A stretch of 64,000 bases of DNA from JAWKIW01 sp046331175 (GCA_046331175.1 JAXLRI010000006.1:186001-250000); one strand, 5' to 3'; shown: positions 15,905-24,574, counted from the first letter of the stretch. Notes: a model not told the origin generated them from the letters alone. Made by a program: numbers and translations.

Positions 15905-15934
15905 ACCCTATCCGGTTCTGAGAATCATCCTCAA
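15905..15934 (-). promoter_or_regulatory. znu promoter (-35 TTGAGG, 18 bp, -10 TAGGGT)
   Basis: On the minus strand TTGAGG (15929-15934) and TAGGGT (15905-15910) are 18 bp apart. The spacer and -35 are covered by the Zur-like box, so a bound repressor would block polymerase. The start codon used (15867) lies ~38 nt downstream of the -10. Confidence 0.55.
15919..15933 (-). promoter_or_regulatory. Zur/Fur-family box candidate
   Basis: TGAGAATCATCCTCA on the plus strand, a near-palindrome matching the Fur-family Zur pattern TGAnAATnATTnTCA at most positions. Placed over the -35 region of the znu promoter. Confidence 0.65.
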
Positions 15935-16024
15935 TCTCAGAAGGAGCGGCGCCCGCCGGCGAGGTCTGGCGCGGCCCGGGCCGCCGCTGGCCCGCAGCGT
16001 TGGGGTCGACCTGGGGTCGGGCGG

Positions 16025-16030
16025 TACGGT
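16025..16030 (+). promoter_or_regulatory. -10 box of the hemE promoter, probably leaderless
   Basis: TACGGT ends 8 nt before the hemE ATG at 16039. No ribosome-binding site lies between. Confidence 0.5.
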
Positions 16031-16038
16031 CGCTCGCG

Positions 16039-17124
16039 ATGGCCGATCCCGACGCTCCGTTCCTGCAGGCGTGCCGCGGCGTCGGCGGCGACCGGCGGGT
16101 GCCGGTGTGGTTCATGCGCCAGGCGGGGCGCTCCCTGCCCGAGTACCGCCAGGTCCGGGGCGCCGGCAGCATCCTCGACGCCATCCGCGACCCGGCCCTG
16201 TCGGCCGAGATCACGCTGCAGCCGGTGCGCCGCTACGGCGTCGACGCCGCCATCTTGTACTCCGACATCGTCGTGCCGGCCGCCGCCATCGGCTTCGGCG
16301 TCGACGTCGCCCCCGGCACCGGCCCGGTGGTGGCCGAGCCGTTCCGCTCCGCTGCCGACCTCGAGCGCCTCCGCCCCCTCGAACCCGACGTCGACACCCC
16401 CTACGTGCTGGAGACCATCCGCCTGCTCGTGCGCGAGCTGCCGGTCCCCCTGATCGGCTTCGCCGGCGCCCCCTTCACCGTCGCCAGCTACCTGATCGAG
16501 GGCGCGCCGTCGCGCACCTACGCCCGCACCAAGGCGCTCATGCACGGCGACCCCGACCTGTGGCACCGACTGATGGAGCGCCTCGCCGACCTCGCCATCA
16601 CCTCCCTGCGGTCCCAGATCGCCGAGGGCGCCGCCGCCGTCCAGCTGTTCGACTCGTGGGCCGGCGCCCTGTCACCCCCCGACTACGAGCGGTTCGTGCT
16701 GCCCCACAGCCGGTCCGTGTTCGACGCCGTGGCCGACACCGGCGTGCCCCGCATCCACTTCGGGGTGGGCACCGGCGAGCTGCTCGCCCTGCTGCGGCGG
16801 GCGGGCGCCGACGTCGTCGGCATCGACTGGCGGGTGCCCCTCGACGAGGCCCGGCGCAGGGTCGGCCCCGGCGCCGCCCTGCAGGGCAACCTCGATCCGG
16901 CGCTGTGCCTGGCCGACTGGCCGGTCGTCGCCGAGGCCGCACGCGACGTCCTCGCCCGCAACGGCGGCCACCCCGGCCACGTGTTCAACCTCGGCCACGG
17001 CGTGCTGCCCGAGACGAACCCCGAGATCCTCGAGCAGCTCGTGGCGCTGGTGCACGACGAGGGTCGCGCCGACGGCCCCACCGAGGCCTTCCCCCGCGAT
17101 CCGAGCGACCCCGCAGGAGGCTGA
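16039..17124 (+). CDS. hemE: Uroporphyrinogen decarboxylase
   Basis: 361 residues, near the family length of ~350. The N-terminal signature PVWFMRQAGRSLPEY holds the substrate-binding Arg and Gly residues. The second family motif is GFAGAPFTVASYLIEG, and the C-terminal NLGHGVLPETNPE is also typical. It converts uroporphyrinogen III to coproporphyrinogen III in the cytoplasm. ATG at 16039 is preferred over an in-frame start at 16000, which would add an unconserved leader. The ferrochelatase-oxidase fusion begins one base after its stop, forming a heme operon of the coproporphyrin-dependent type. Confidence 0.95.
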   Translation: MADPDAPFLQACRGVGGDRRVPVWFMRQAGRSLPEYRQVRGAGSILDAIRDPALSAEITLQPVRRYGVDAAILYSDIVVPAAAIGFGVDVAPGTGPVVAEPFRSAADLERLRPLEPDVDTPYVLETIRLLVRELPVPLIGFAGAPFTVASYLIEGAPSRTYARTKALMHGDPDLWHRLMERLADLAITSLRSQIAEGAAAVQLFDSWAGALSPPDYERFVLPHSRSVFDAVADTGVPRIHFGVGTGELLALLRRAGADVVGIDWRVPLDEARRRVGPGAALQGNLDPALCLADWPVVAEAARDVLARNGGHPGHVFNLGHGVLPETNPEILEQLVALVHDEGRADGPTEAFPRDPSDPAGG

Positions 17125-17125
17125 C

Positions 17126-19612
17126 ATGGCGCGCGACGCGGCCGAGACCACCGACGAGGCGACCGAGGCCCCGTCGCCCGCGGCCACCGCCCCCGTGGGC
17201 GTCGTGGTCATGGCCTACGGCACGCCCCGATCCCCCGCGGACATCGAGGCCTACTACACCCACATCCGCCGCGGCCGACCACCCGAGCCGGCCCAGCTGG
17301 CCGACCTGACGGCACGCTACGAGGCCATCGGCGGCGTGTCGCCGCTCGCCGAGCGCACCGAGGCGCAGCGGGCGGCCATCCAGGCCGGCCTCGACCAGCG
17401 GGCCGGGGCCGGGGCCTACCGCGTCGTGCTCGGCCAGAAGCACGCCGCGCCGTTCATCGAGGACGCCGTGGCCGACCTGGTGGCCGGTGGTGCCGAGCGC
17501 ATCGTCGGCCTCGTCCTCGCCCCGCACTACAGCGGCTTCAGCGTGGGCCAGTACCACGAGCGGGCCCGGGCGGCCGCCGGCGAGGTGCCCTTCGTCGGCA
17601 TCGAGCGCTGGCACCTCGAGCCGGCCTACGTCTCCTTCCTGGCCGGGGCCGTGCGACGGGCGCGGGCCGATCTGCCCGAGCGCCACAAGGTCCTCTTCAC
17701 CGCCCACTCGCTGCCCGAGCGCGTGCTCGCCGGCGATCCGTACCCCGACCAGCTCCGCGACGGCGCCGCCGCCGTGGCCGCCGAGGTGGGCCTCGACCCG
17801 TGGGCCGACTGGTCGATCGGGTGGCAGAGCGCCGGCCGGACCCCCGAGCCGTGGCGCGGGCCCGACATCCTCGAGGTGATCCGGGCCCTCGCCGACACCG
17901 GCCGCAGCGACGGCATCCTGGTGTGCCCGCACGGCTTCGTCGCCGACCACCTCGAGGTCCTCTACGACCTCGACGTCGAAGCCGCCGGGGTGGCCGCCGA
18001 CGTCGGCCTGGCCTTCGCCCGCACCGACGTGGTGAACGACGACCCGGCCGTGATGGCCGCGCTCGCCGAGCTCGTCCACCGCACCGCCCGCGGCGCCGAC
18101 GAGCCGGGTGCCGCCGACGGCACCACCGACCGCGACACGGCGACGGCCGGCCGGGCCCCCGGCGGCGGGTCCGGGGCGCGCGGTTCGGTGGTCGTGCTGG
18201 GCGGCGGCATCACCGGGCTCACCGCCGCCCTCGACCTGGCCGACGAGCCGGGCCTCCACGTGACGCTGGTCGAGGCGAGCGAGCGCACCGGCGGCAAGCT
18301 CTTCGCCTCCACCTTCGCCGGCCACCGGCTCGACGAGGGGGCCGACGCCTTCCTCGCCCGGGTGCCCGCCGCCGTCGAGCTGTGCCGCCGGCTCGGCCTC
18401 GACGACCGGCTCACCACCCCCGCCACCGGCGCGGCCTACCTGTGGGCGCGCGGCGAGCTGCGGCGCTTCCCCGAGGGTCTGGTGCTCGGGGTGCCCACCG
18501 ACCTCGACGCCGTCGCGGCGTCCGGGATCCTCTCGGAGGAGGGGCTGGCCCGGGCCCGCGAGGAGGACGACCTCGAGCCCGAGCCGTGGGACGACGAGCG
18601 CGACGACACGGTCGGCGCGCTGGTGCGGCGCCGCTTCGGCGACGAGGTGTTCGAGGTGCTGGTGGCACCGCTGCTCGGCGGCGTCAACGCCGGGGACGCC
18701 GACGAGCTGAGCGTCCGTTCGGGCGCGCCGCAGCTGGCCCAGGCCATGCAGGCGGGCGGGCGGCTGGGCGAGGGCCTGCGGGCCCAGCGCGCCGCGGCGC
18801 GGGCGGCCGACCCCGACGCCCCCGTCTTCCACGGCCTCGTGGGCGGTACCGGCCTGCTCACCACCACCCTCGCCGACGCGGTGCGGGCCGCGGGCGTGGA
18901 CGTGGTCCTCGGCACCGCCGCCACCGGGCTGCGCGCCGCCCACCTCCCCGGGCGCACCGCGCCCGTGTACACGGTCACGCTCGACGAGGCCCACGGCCGG
19001 GCCGGCGTCGACGCCGACGCCGTCGTCGTCGCCCTGCCCACCTTCGCCGCCGCGCCCCTGCTGGCGTCGGCCGGCGCCCCGCCGGCGGTCGCCGACGAGC
19101 TGGCCGGGGTGGTCTACGCCTCGTGCGTCGTGGTCAGCCTCGCCGTGCGCACCGCCGACGTCGGCCGACCGCTCGACGGCAGCGGCTTCCTCGTGCCCGC
19201 CACCGCGGGTCGGCTCCTGACCGCGTGCTCGTGGTCGTCGAGCAAGTGGGCGCACCTGGCCGGCGACGGCGAGGTGGCCCTCCTGCGCGCCTCGGCCGGG
19301 CGCATCGGCGACGACCGAGCCCTGGCGATGGCCGACGACGAGCTGGTGGCCGCGGTGCTCGCCGACCTGGCCGACACCATGGACCTGCGCGGCGAGCCCC
19401 TCGAGGTCCGGGTGACTCGCTGGCCCCGCGCCCTGCCGCAGTTCCGGCCCGGCCACCTCGACCGCGTCCGCGCCACCGACGAGGCCCTGGCCAGCGGGCT
19501 GCCCGGCGTGGTGCTCGCCGGCGCCGGCCGCACCGGCCTCGGGGTCCCGGCCTGCATCGGCCAGGCCCACGACGCCGCCGAGCGGGTCCTCGCCCGCCTG
19601 CGCGCCCGCTGA
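17126..19612 (+). CDS. Fusion of ferrochelatase (CpfC/HemH) and coproporphyrinogen/protoporphyrinogen oxidase (CgoX/HemY)
   Basis: 828 residues in one uninterrupted frame. Residues ~25-325 are ferrochelatase: VVVMAYGTP, YEAIGGVSPL, HYSGFSVGQYHERA, catalytic His in TAHSLPERV, and HGFVADHLEVLYDLDVEA with the metal-site Glu. A ~25-residue Gly/Ala/Thr linker follows. Residues ~353-828 are a HemY-type FAD enzyme: GGGITGLTAALDL dinucleotide-binding motif, VEASERTGGKL, APLLGGVNAGDADELSVRS and a C-terminal FAD motif (VVLAGAGRTGLGVPACIGQAHDAA). These are consecutive steps in coproporphyrin-dependent heme synthesis, oxidase first then iron insertion. The C-terminal Cys motif that binds [2Fe-2S] in many actinobacterial ferrochelatases is not visible. 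AGGAGG precedes the ATG. Confidence 0.92.
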   Translation: MARDAAETTDEATEAPSPAATAPVGVVVMAYGTPRSPADIEAYYTHIRRGRPPEPAQLADLTARYEAIGGVSPLAERTEAQRAAIQAGLDQRAGAGAYRVVLGQKHAAPFIEDAVADLVAGGAERIVGLVLAPHYSGFSVGQYHERARAAAGEVPFVGIERWHLEPAYVSFLAGAVRRARADLPERHKVLFTAHSLPERVLAGDPYPDQLRDGAAAVAAEVGLDPWADWSIGWQSAGRTPEPWRGPDILEVIRALADTGRSDGILVCPHGFVADHLEVLYDLDVEAAGVAADVGLAFARTDVVNDDPAVMAALAELVHRTARGADEPGAADGTTDRDTATAGRAPGGGSGARGSVVVLGGGITGLTAALDLADEPGLHVTLVEASERTGGKLFASTFAGHRLDEGADAFLARVPAAVELCRRLGLDDRLTTPATGAAYLWARGELRRFPEGLVLGVPTDLDAVAASGILSEEGLARAREEDDLEPEPWDDERDDTVGALVRRRFGDEVFEVLVAPLLGGVNAGDADELSVRSGAPQLAQAMQAGGRLGEGLRAQRAAARAADPDAPVFHGLVGGTGLLTTTLADAVRAAGVDVVLGTAATGLRAAHLPGRTAPVYTVTLDEAHGRAGVDADAVVVALPTFAAAPLLASAGAPPAVADELAGVVYASCVVVSLAVRTADVGRPLDGSGFLVPATAGRLLTACSWSSSKWAHLAGDGEVALLRASAGRIGDDRALAMADDELVAAVLADLADTMDLRGEPLEVRVTRWPRALPQFRPGHLDRVRATDEALASGLPGVVLAGAGRTGLGVPACIGQAHDAAERVLARLRAR

Positions 19613-19664
19613 CCACCGCCGACGAGCGGGCGCGGCGCCGGCAACCTGGTTTCGGCTTCGACCA

Positions 19665-19690
19665 TCTGGCGGTGAACGATCGCCGCCAGA
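19665..19690 (+). terminator. Stem-loop after the heme operon
   Basis: TCTGGCGGTG and CGCCGCCAGA pair over 10 bp (one G-U) around a 6-nt loop, 52 bp after the fusion gene. There is no T-tract, as is common in high-GC actinobacteria. Confidence 0.45.
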
Positions 19691-19768
19691 GCCGGTAGCG
19701 TGGACGCCCGGCGCCGCGGGACCGGGCCGCGCTGCGCCACCGCACCCCCCACCCGGTGAGGAGCCTCG

Positions 19769-20188
19769 ATGTCCGACGCGGACTTCAACGACTGGAACCA
19801 GCAGATCATCGCCGAGTTCCGCGAGAACGGCGGCAAGGTGGGCGGCCCCTTCGAGGGCGCGCCCATGGTCCTGCTCAACCACAAGGGCGCCAAGACCGGC
19901 ACCGAGCGCACCACGCCGCTGATGTACCTGCCCAACGGCGACGACATCGTCATCTTCGCCTCGAAGGCCGGTGCCCCGACGAACCCCGACTGGTACCACA
20001 ACCTGCGCGCCCACCCCGAGGTCACCGCCGACGTCGGCACCGAGACGATCCCCGTGCGGGCCCGCGTCGCCGAGGGCGCCGAGCGCGACGAGCTCTGGGA
20101 GCGCCAGAAGACCGCCTACCCCCAGTTCCAGGGGTACGAGGACTCGACCGACCGGGTCATCCCGGTCGTCGTGCTCGAGCGCACCTGA
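19769..20188 (+). CDS. Deazaflavin (F420)-dependent nitroreductase/quinone reductase family protein
   Basis: 139 residues of the split beta-barrel DDN family (Mycobacterium tuberculosis Rv3547-like). Typical motifs are VLLNHKGAKTGTERTTPLMYLPNGDDIVIFASKAGAPTNPDWYHNLRAHPEVT, here split by the F420-binding Lys/Arg/Ser positions, and the C-terminal IPVVVLERT. Such proteins reduce quinones or nitro compounds using reduced F420, which implies that the host makes this cofactor. GAGGAG precedes the ATG at 19769. A -10-like TAGCGT at 19696 may drive it as a separate transcript from the heme genes. Confidence 0.88.
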   Translation: MSDADFNDWNQQIIAEFRENGGKVGGPFEGAPMVLLNHKGAKTGTERTTPLMYLPNGDDIVIFASKAGAPTNPDWYHNLRAHPEVTADVGTETIPVRARVAEGAERDELWERQKTAYPQFQGYEDSTDRVIPVVVLERT

Positions 20189-20267
20189 TCCCGGCGGGCC
20201 CACGACGGGCGGTCGACGGGCGGTCGACGACCGTCCCGCCGTTCGTCCCGCGTTCGTCCTGCCCGTC

Positions 20268-20310
20268 CCACCGCCCCGCCCTGGCGCCCGTCGCCGGGGC
20301 GGGGCGGTGG
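20268..20310 (+). terminator. GC-rich stem-loop after the F420-dependent enzyme gene
   Basis: Perfect 14-bp arms (20268-20281 and 20297-20310) around a 15-nt loop, 80 bp downstream of the stop. From here to 20497 there is no gene; the stretch is a run of imperfect CCAC-rich repeats, then an AT-richer ~75 bp that must hold the promoter of the NlpC/P60 gene. Confidence 0.5.
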
Positions 20311-20497
20311 CGCGTCCACCTGGGGAGCCACACCGACCACGGGAACCACGCCGACCACCAGAACCCCCTGCGCCACCAGGACCACGTCGCCCTCAGGAAC
20401 CCCAGCAGCCACCCCACGTGACGGCCAGGTTGCGACAGCTCGGCAATGTTGCGTTTGCGTTGCGCACTCGACCGTTTGCTGCAAAGATCCCGTAACA

Positions 20498-21811
20498 ATG
20501 ACCGCTGCACCTCCCGGCTCCCCCTGCTCGTCGGCTCCCGACGAGGCCTCCTCCGACGCCGGGACGCCGCGCCACCGACGTGGCCGGGCCGGTGGCTCGC
20601 CCCGGCGGCGCCTCGTCGCCGCCACCATCGCCCTCGGCCTGGTGAGCGCGCTCGCCACCGGCACCGGCACCGCCGACGAGGTCGGCGACAAGCGGGCCGA
20701 GGCGGCGGCGATCGCCACCAAGCTGCAGTCGCTCACCGAGCAGCAGATCCAGCGGGCCGAGGACTTCAACCAGGCGAACCTGCGCCTGGAGCAGGCCGAC
20801 CACGCCATCGAGGCCGCCCAGCACCGCGTCGACGACGCCAACGCCGAGGTCGAGGCCGGTCGCCGGCAGGTGCGCGCCGCCGCCGTCGAGGCCTACCTGT
20901 CGGGCAACGACAGCCCCACCATGGACGTGCTGCTCACCAGCACCGCCGACCAGGCCCCGCAGAAGAAGGGCTACCTCGACGCCGCCTCGGGCAACCGCCA
21001 GGACGCCATCGATCGCCTGGCCGCCACCCGCCAGCACCTCGAGCACGAGATCGCCGACCTCGAGCAGGCCCGGTCCCAGGCCGAGCAGGCCCGCCAGGAC
21101 GCCGACGAGGCCCGCCGCCAGGGCGAGGCCGCCGTCGCCGAGCAGCAGGCGCTGCAGGCCAAGGTGCAGGGCGAGCTGGCCGGCCTCGTCCAGCAGGAGC
21201 AGGCCCGCCAGGCCGAGGCCCGCCGCCAGCAGACCGAGGCCGACCTGCGGTCGCGCGGCGCCGGCTCGCTCGCCGACGCCAACGCCGGCGGGGGCGCCGC
21301 CACCGCCGCGCCGGGCACCACCGGCACCACCGCCGGCGGGTCGGCCACCACCGGGTCCACCGCCGGCCAGCCGGGCACCACCGCCGGCGCCCCGGCGCCG
21401 ACCGCCGCCCCCACCACCGCCCGACCCGCTCCGGCACCGGCGCCGGCCCCCGCTCCGGTCGGCGGTTCGGGCAAGGGCGGCGCCGCCGCCTCGGTCGCCA
21501 TGGGCCAGCTGGGCGTGCCCTACGTCTTCGGTGGCGCCTCGCCGCGGGGCTTCGACTGCTCGGGCCTCGTGATGTGGGCCTACGCCCAGGTCGGCGTCTC
21601 GCTCCCGCACGCCACCACCGCGCAGTGGGCCGCCACCAAGCCGATCTCGATGAGCGAGCTGCAGGTGGGCGACCTCATCTTCTTCTACGGCCTCGGCCAC
21701 GTGGGCATCTACATCGGCGGCGGTCGCGTGGTCCACGCCCCCCACACCGGCGACGTGGTCCGCATCGAGCAGGTCGCCAACATGCCCGTCACCGGTGCCC
21801 GCCGCGTCTGA
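20498..21811 (+). CDS. Secreted NlpC/P60 peptidoglycan endopeptidase with coiled-coil domain (RipA/RipC-like)
   Basis: 437 residues. An unusually long Arg/Ser-rich N-terminus precedes a signal peptide (LVAATIALGLVSALATGTGTA). Residues ~65-260 are a coiled coil (heptad-rich, many Gln/Glu/Ala), then a Thr/Gly/Ala/Pro linker, then the NlpC/P60 domain from ~325. Catalytic residues visible are Cys354 (GFDCSGL), His in GHVGIYIG and the third polar residue in VVHAPHTG. This resembles RipA/RipC cell-separation hydrolases, where the coiled coil controls access to the active site. The start is the ATG directly after AACA; no ribosome-binding site is clear, so it may be leaderless. Confidence 0.9.
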   Translation: MTAAPPGSPCSSAPDEASSDAGTPRHRRGRAGGSPRRRLVAATIALGLVSALATGTGTADEVGDKRAEAAAIATKLQSLTEQQIQRAEDFNQANLRLEQADHAIEAAQHRVDDANAEVEAGRRQVRAAAVEAYLSGNDSPTMDVLLTSTADQAPQKKGYLDAASGNRQDAIDRLAATRQHLEHEIADLEQARSQAEQARQDADEARRQGEAAVAEQQALQAKVQGELAGLVQQEQARQAEARRQQTEADLRSRGAGSLADANAGGGAATAAPGTTGTTAGGSATTGSTAGQPGTTAGAPAPTAAPTTARPAPAPAPAPAPVGGSGKGGAAASVAMGQLGVPYVFGGASPRGFDCSGLVMWAYAQVGVSLPHATTAQWAATKPISMSELQVGDLIFFYGLGHVGIYIGGGRVVHAPHTGDVVRIEQVANMPVTGARRV

Positions 21812-21862
21812 TCGCCGCCCGGTGCTGCGCCTCCTGCTCCCCTCGCTCCCCCCCTCGCCCCC

Positions 21863-22555
21863 GTGGTCTTCGTCGCTCCCACCCCCGCCCCCGCGGCCCT
21901 GCCGCCGGCCCGAGCCCGGCGGCGCGCGCCCCGCGCCGGTCGCTCCGTGACCGGCCTGCTGGTCCTGCTGCACGGCCACGGCGACGACCCCGCCGGCCTG
22001 GCCACCCTGGCGCAGCGCCTCGACCCCGACGGCCGCCTGCAGCGGGTGGTGCCCTCCGGGTCGCACCGGACCCCGACGGGCCCGGCCTGGCTGCCGGCCG
22101 ACGAGGCCGCCACCACGTCCGACGACGTCGAGCTGGCCCTGGCCGGCCTCGGCCGAGCCCTGGCCACGACCGGCGTCCTGACCCCGAGCGACGACGGGCC
22201 CGGCCACGGCCTGGTCCTCGCCGGGTTCTCCCAGGGCGCCGCCGTGGCGCTCGCCTACGCGCTCGCCCCCCGCCGGGGCGCCAGCGCCGACTGGCCCCGC
22301 CCCGACCACGTGCTCGGGTTCGGCAGCTTCCTGCTCCCCCCCGACGTGGCCGCCTACGACCCTGCGGCGGCGACCGGCACGCGCTGGTGGCTCGGCCACG
22401 GCGACGACGACCCCGTGGTCCCCGTGCAGCGGGGTCGCGCCGCCGCCCGGTGGCTCGGCCGCCACGACCTCGACGTGCACCTCTGCGAGACGGCGGGCGG
22501 CCACGCCATCACCGAGGACCAGGTCGCCGACGCCCGTCGCTGGCTCGGCGCCTGA
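21863..22555 (+). CDS. Phospholipase/carboxylesterase-family alpha/beta hydrolase
   Basis: Up to 230 residues. LLVLLHGHGDDPAGL is the oxyanion strand, Ser in LAGFSQGAAVAL the nucleophile, Asp in WLGHGDDDPVVPV and His in TAGGHAITED complete the triad. This is the PF02230 group (YpfH/EstB-like esterases). Two in-frame GTG starts are possible, 21863 and 21947; the second removes a Pro/Ala/Arg-rich leader that looks non-coding and is equally plausible. It starts ~50 bp after the NlpC/P60 gene and may be read through from it. Substrate unknown. Confidence 0.82.
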   Translation: MVFVAPTPAPAALPPARARRRAPRAGRSVTGLLVLLHGHGDDPAGLATLAQRLDPDGRLQRVVPSGSHRTPTGPAWLPADEAATTSDDVELALAGLGRALATTGVLTPSDDGPGHGLVLAGFSQGAAVALAYALAPRRGASADWPRPDHVLGFGSFLLPPDVAAYDPAAATGTRWWLGHGDDDPVVPVQRGRAAARWLGRHDLDVHLCETAGGHAITEDQVADARRWLGA

Positions 22556-22753
22556 CCGCGCTCGGGTCGCGCTCGCTCCGCCTGGCGCCAGGCTCGCCCA
22601 CGCCTCCGATCCTCCACGCCTCCGATCCCCGGCGCCCGCCTGGCCTGGCGCCCCCTGCGCTCGGCCGGGCCTGCACCGACGAACCCGCGGCCGCGGCCCA
22701 CCGCCGCGGGCACGCGTGGCTCGGGTCGCGGTGTCCGGTCCGAGGTCGGCCGG

Positions 22754-22759
22754 TACGGT
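22754..22759 (+). promoter_or_regulatory. -10 box of the sortase gene, probably leaderless
   Basis: TACGGT, 7 nt before GTG 22767. The preceding spacer (22556-22753) holds a 14-bp direct repeat (22599-22612 and 22615-22628) and no gene. Confidence 0.45.
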
Positions 22760-22766
22760 GGCCGCC

Positions 22767-23564
22767 GTGGTCGAGCGCTCTCCCGTGCGCAACCGCGCGG
22801 CCCTGGTCGTCGTGGTGCTCCTGGCCCTCGTGCTCGTCGTGCGGGTGGCCCGAGGCCCCGTCGACGACGGCACCGGGCTGGCGGTGGGCGTCGCCGCCGC
22901 CGACCTCGAGACGTCGACCACCACCGCCAGCACCACCACGACGGCCCCCCCACCTCCGCCGACGACGCCCCCGACGACGGTCCTCCCGCTCCCCGAACCG
23001 CTGCCGAGCGACCCCTACGCGCCCACCCCGGCGGTCACGCTCGGCCGGCTGCGCATCCCGAAGCTCGGCGTCGACCAACCGCTCGGCGAGGGGATGACCC
23101 TCACCGCCATCAACCGTGGCCCGAGCCACTGGCCGGGCACGGCTGGTCCGGGCCAGCAGGGGAACATGGTCGTCGCCGGCCACCGCACCACGATGAGCCG
23201 CCCGTTCCTCGACCTCGACAAGCTGGTGGCGGGCGACCAGGTGGAGGTGGACGCGCCAGACGCCACGTACACCTACGTCGTGCGAGGCGTGATCATCGTC
23301 CCCGAGAGCCACATCGGGATCGCCAGCACGAACGCCGCCCACACCGCCACGCTGTTCGCCTGCCACCCGAAGGGCTCGGCCACGCACCGCGTGGTGGCGA
23401 AGCTGGCGCTGCTCGGGCCGGACGGGAAGCTGGTCGACGACGAGGCGAGCCTGCCCCCGGTCGACTTCGGCAGCGACGAGACCGGCACGACGCTTGTCGT
23501 GCGGTCGGTCGAGGGGTCCGCGCCGCCCGCGTCCGCCGACCCGTTCGCCGGCACGTCGGGCTGA
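22767..23564 (+). CDS. Class E/D-type sortase
   Basis: 265 residues. An N-terminal membrane anchor (LVVVVLLALVLVV) is followed by a Thr/Pro-rich linker and a sortase fold beginning LGRLRIPKLGVDQPLGEG. The catalytic triad is visible: His139 (VVAGHRTT), Cys199 (TLFACHPKG) and Arg208 (THRVVAK). The TLxTC motif reads TLFAC, with Ala in place of Thr. Class E sortases of high-GC actinobacteria attach pilins or surface proteins with LAxTG-type signals. No sorting-signal substrate gene is adjacent. GTG at 22767 is chosen for the -10 spacing; an in-frame GTG at 22716 also exists. Confidence 0.85.
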   Translation: MVERSPVRNRAALVVVVLLALVLVVRVARGPVDDGTGLAVGVAAADLETSTTTASTTTTAPPPPPTTPPTTVLPLPEPLPSDPYAPTPAVTLGRLRIPKLGVDQPLGEGMTLTAINRGPSHWPGTAGPGQQGNMVVAGHRTTMSRPFLDLDKLVAGDQVEVDAPDATYTYVVRGVIIVPESHIGIASTNAAHTATLFACHPKGSATHRVVAKLALLGPDGKLVDDEASLPPVDFGSDETGTTLVVRSVEGSAPPASADPFAGTSG

Positions 23565-23626
23565 CGCCACCCGGCCGCCGGCGAGACGCGCGCCGACCCG
23601 CGCCCCGACCCGCTCGTCGAACCGGG

Positions 23627-24472
23627 TCAGAGCTCGCCGGGCGGGAAGAACTCGATCCAGTTGGCGAGCAGCGAGCCGCCGTCGGCGATCACCGAGGTGC
23701 CGGTGATGTAGCGGGCGGCGGGCGAGCACAGGAACAGCACGATGGCCGCCATCTCCTCGGCGGTGCCGAGGCGGGCCCCGCGACCGCCGACCTCGGCCAG
23801 CTCGGCCTCGAACCCCTCGGCGGTGCGGCCCAGCTTGTCGATCTCGTTCTCCTGCAGGCCCTCGGTGGCGATGGGGCCGGGGGCGAAGGCGTTGATGGTG
23901 ACGCCGTGGTGCACGAGGAACGAAGCCATCGACCTGGTGAGGTTGACCACCCCGGCCCGGGCCGCCCCCGAGTGCACGAACGCCGGCGCTCCGCGTTCGT
24001 AGGAGAAGGTGTGCACCACGTTCACGATCGAGCCCGACCCCGCCTCGGCCATCGGCCCCATGAAGCGGCTGACCATGTTCCAGGTGCCGTTGAGGTTGAG
24101 GTCGACCACGGCCCGCCACCCGTTGTCGGAGATGTCCGAGGGCAGGGCCGGGAACTGGCCGCCGGCGTTGTTGATCAAGAAGTCCACCCGCTCGTGCTCG
24201 GCGTAGGCGGCGTCGCGCAGCGCATCGACCTGGGCCACGTCCCGGATGTTCGTCGGGACGACGAGGCAGCGGCGGCCGAGCGCCTCCACCGCGGCGGCGG
24301 TCTCCTCCAGCGTCTCGCGGGTGCGGCCGGCCACCACGAGGTCGGCCCCGTAGCGGGCGAACCCGAGGGCGGTCTGCTGGCCGATGCCGGTCCCGCCCCC
24401 CGTGACGAGGGCGACGCGACCGGCAAAGAGGTCGGGGGCGAACGTGTCGAGCGGGCCGGGACGGGCGGACAT
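23627..24472 (-). CDS. SDR-family oxidoreductase, peroxisomal trans-2-enoyl-CoA reductase/2,4-dienoyl-CoA reductase type
   Basis: 281 residues. NADP-binding TGGGTGIGQQTA, NNAGGQFPA and C-terminal ITGTSVIADGGS are classical SDR motifs. The usual YxxxK is replaced by VHSGAARAGVVNLTRS, the version found in PECR/DECR-type enoyl-CoA reductases, so a role in unsaturated acyl-CoA reduction is more likely than in alcohol oxidation. ATG at 24472 is preferred over an in-frame start at 24541, which would lie inside the divergent operator region. It is transcribed away from the Clp-N/HTH gene. Confidence 0.85.
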   Translation of the reverse strand: MSARPGPLDTFAPDLFAGRVALVTGGGTGIGQQTALGFARYGADLVVAGRTRETLEETAAAVEALGRRCLVVPTNIRDVAQVDALRDAAYAEHERVDFLINNAGGQFPALPSDISDNGWRAVVDLNLNGTWNMVSRFMGPMAEAGSGSIVNVVHTFSYERGAPAFVHSGAARAGVVNLTRSMASFLVHHGVTINAFAPGPIATEGLQENEIDKLGRTAEGFEAELAEVGGRGARLGTAEEMAAIVLFLCSPAARYITGTSVIADGGSLLANWIEFFPPGEL

Positions 24473-24548
24473 GGCCGCGCAGCGTAGGTGCCCACCACCG
24501 CCGGCCGCGCGTTGACGACGGTGGACCGGACCGACGAGCAACCATCGA

Positions 24549-24561
24549 CAACCCAGGGTTG
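24549..24561 (+). promoter_or_regulatory. Operator 1 of the Clp-N/HTH gene (over -35)
   Basis: CAACCCAGGGTTG, a 13-bp palindrome. It overlaps the -35 hexamer TTGACG (24559-24564), which stands 17 bp before the -10 TAGGGT. Confidence 0.65.
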
Positions 24562-24574
24562 ACGATCCGGTTCC

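Noticed and set aside
20311..20497. Possible c-di-AMP (ydaO-type) riboswitch before the NlpC/P60 gene, suggested by GGGGAGCCA and GGGAACCA.
   Set aside because: Such riboswitches do precede NlpC/P60 genes in actinobacteria, but I could not fit the conserved helices; the stretch is a simple CCAC-rich repeat. A covariance-model search would decide.
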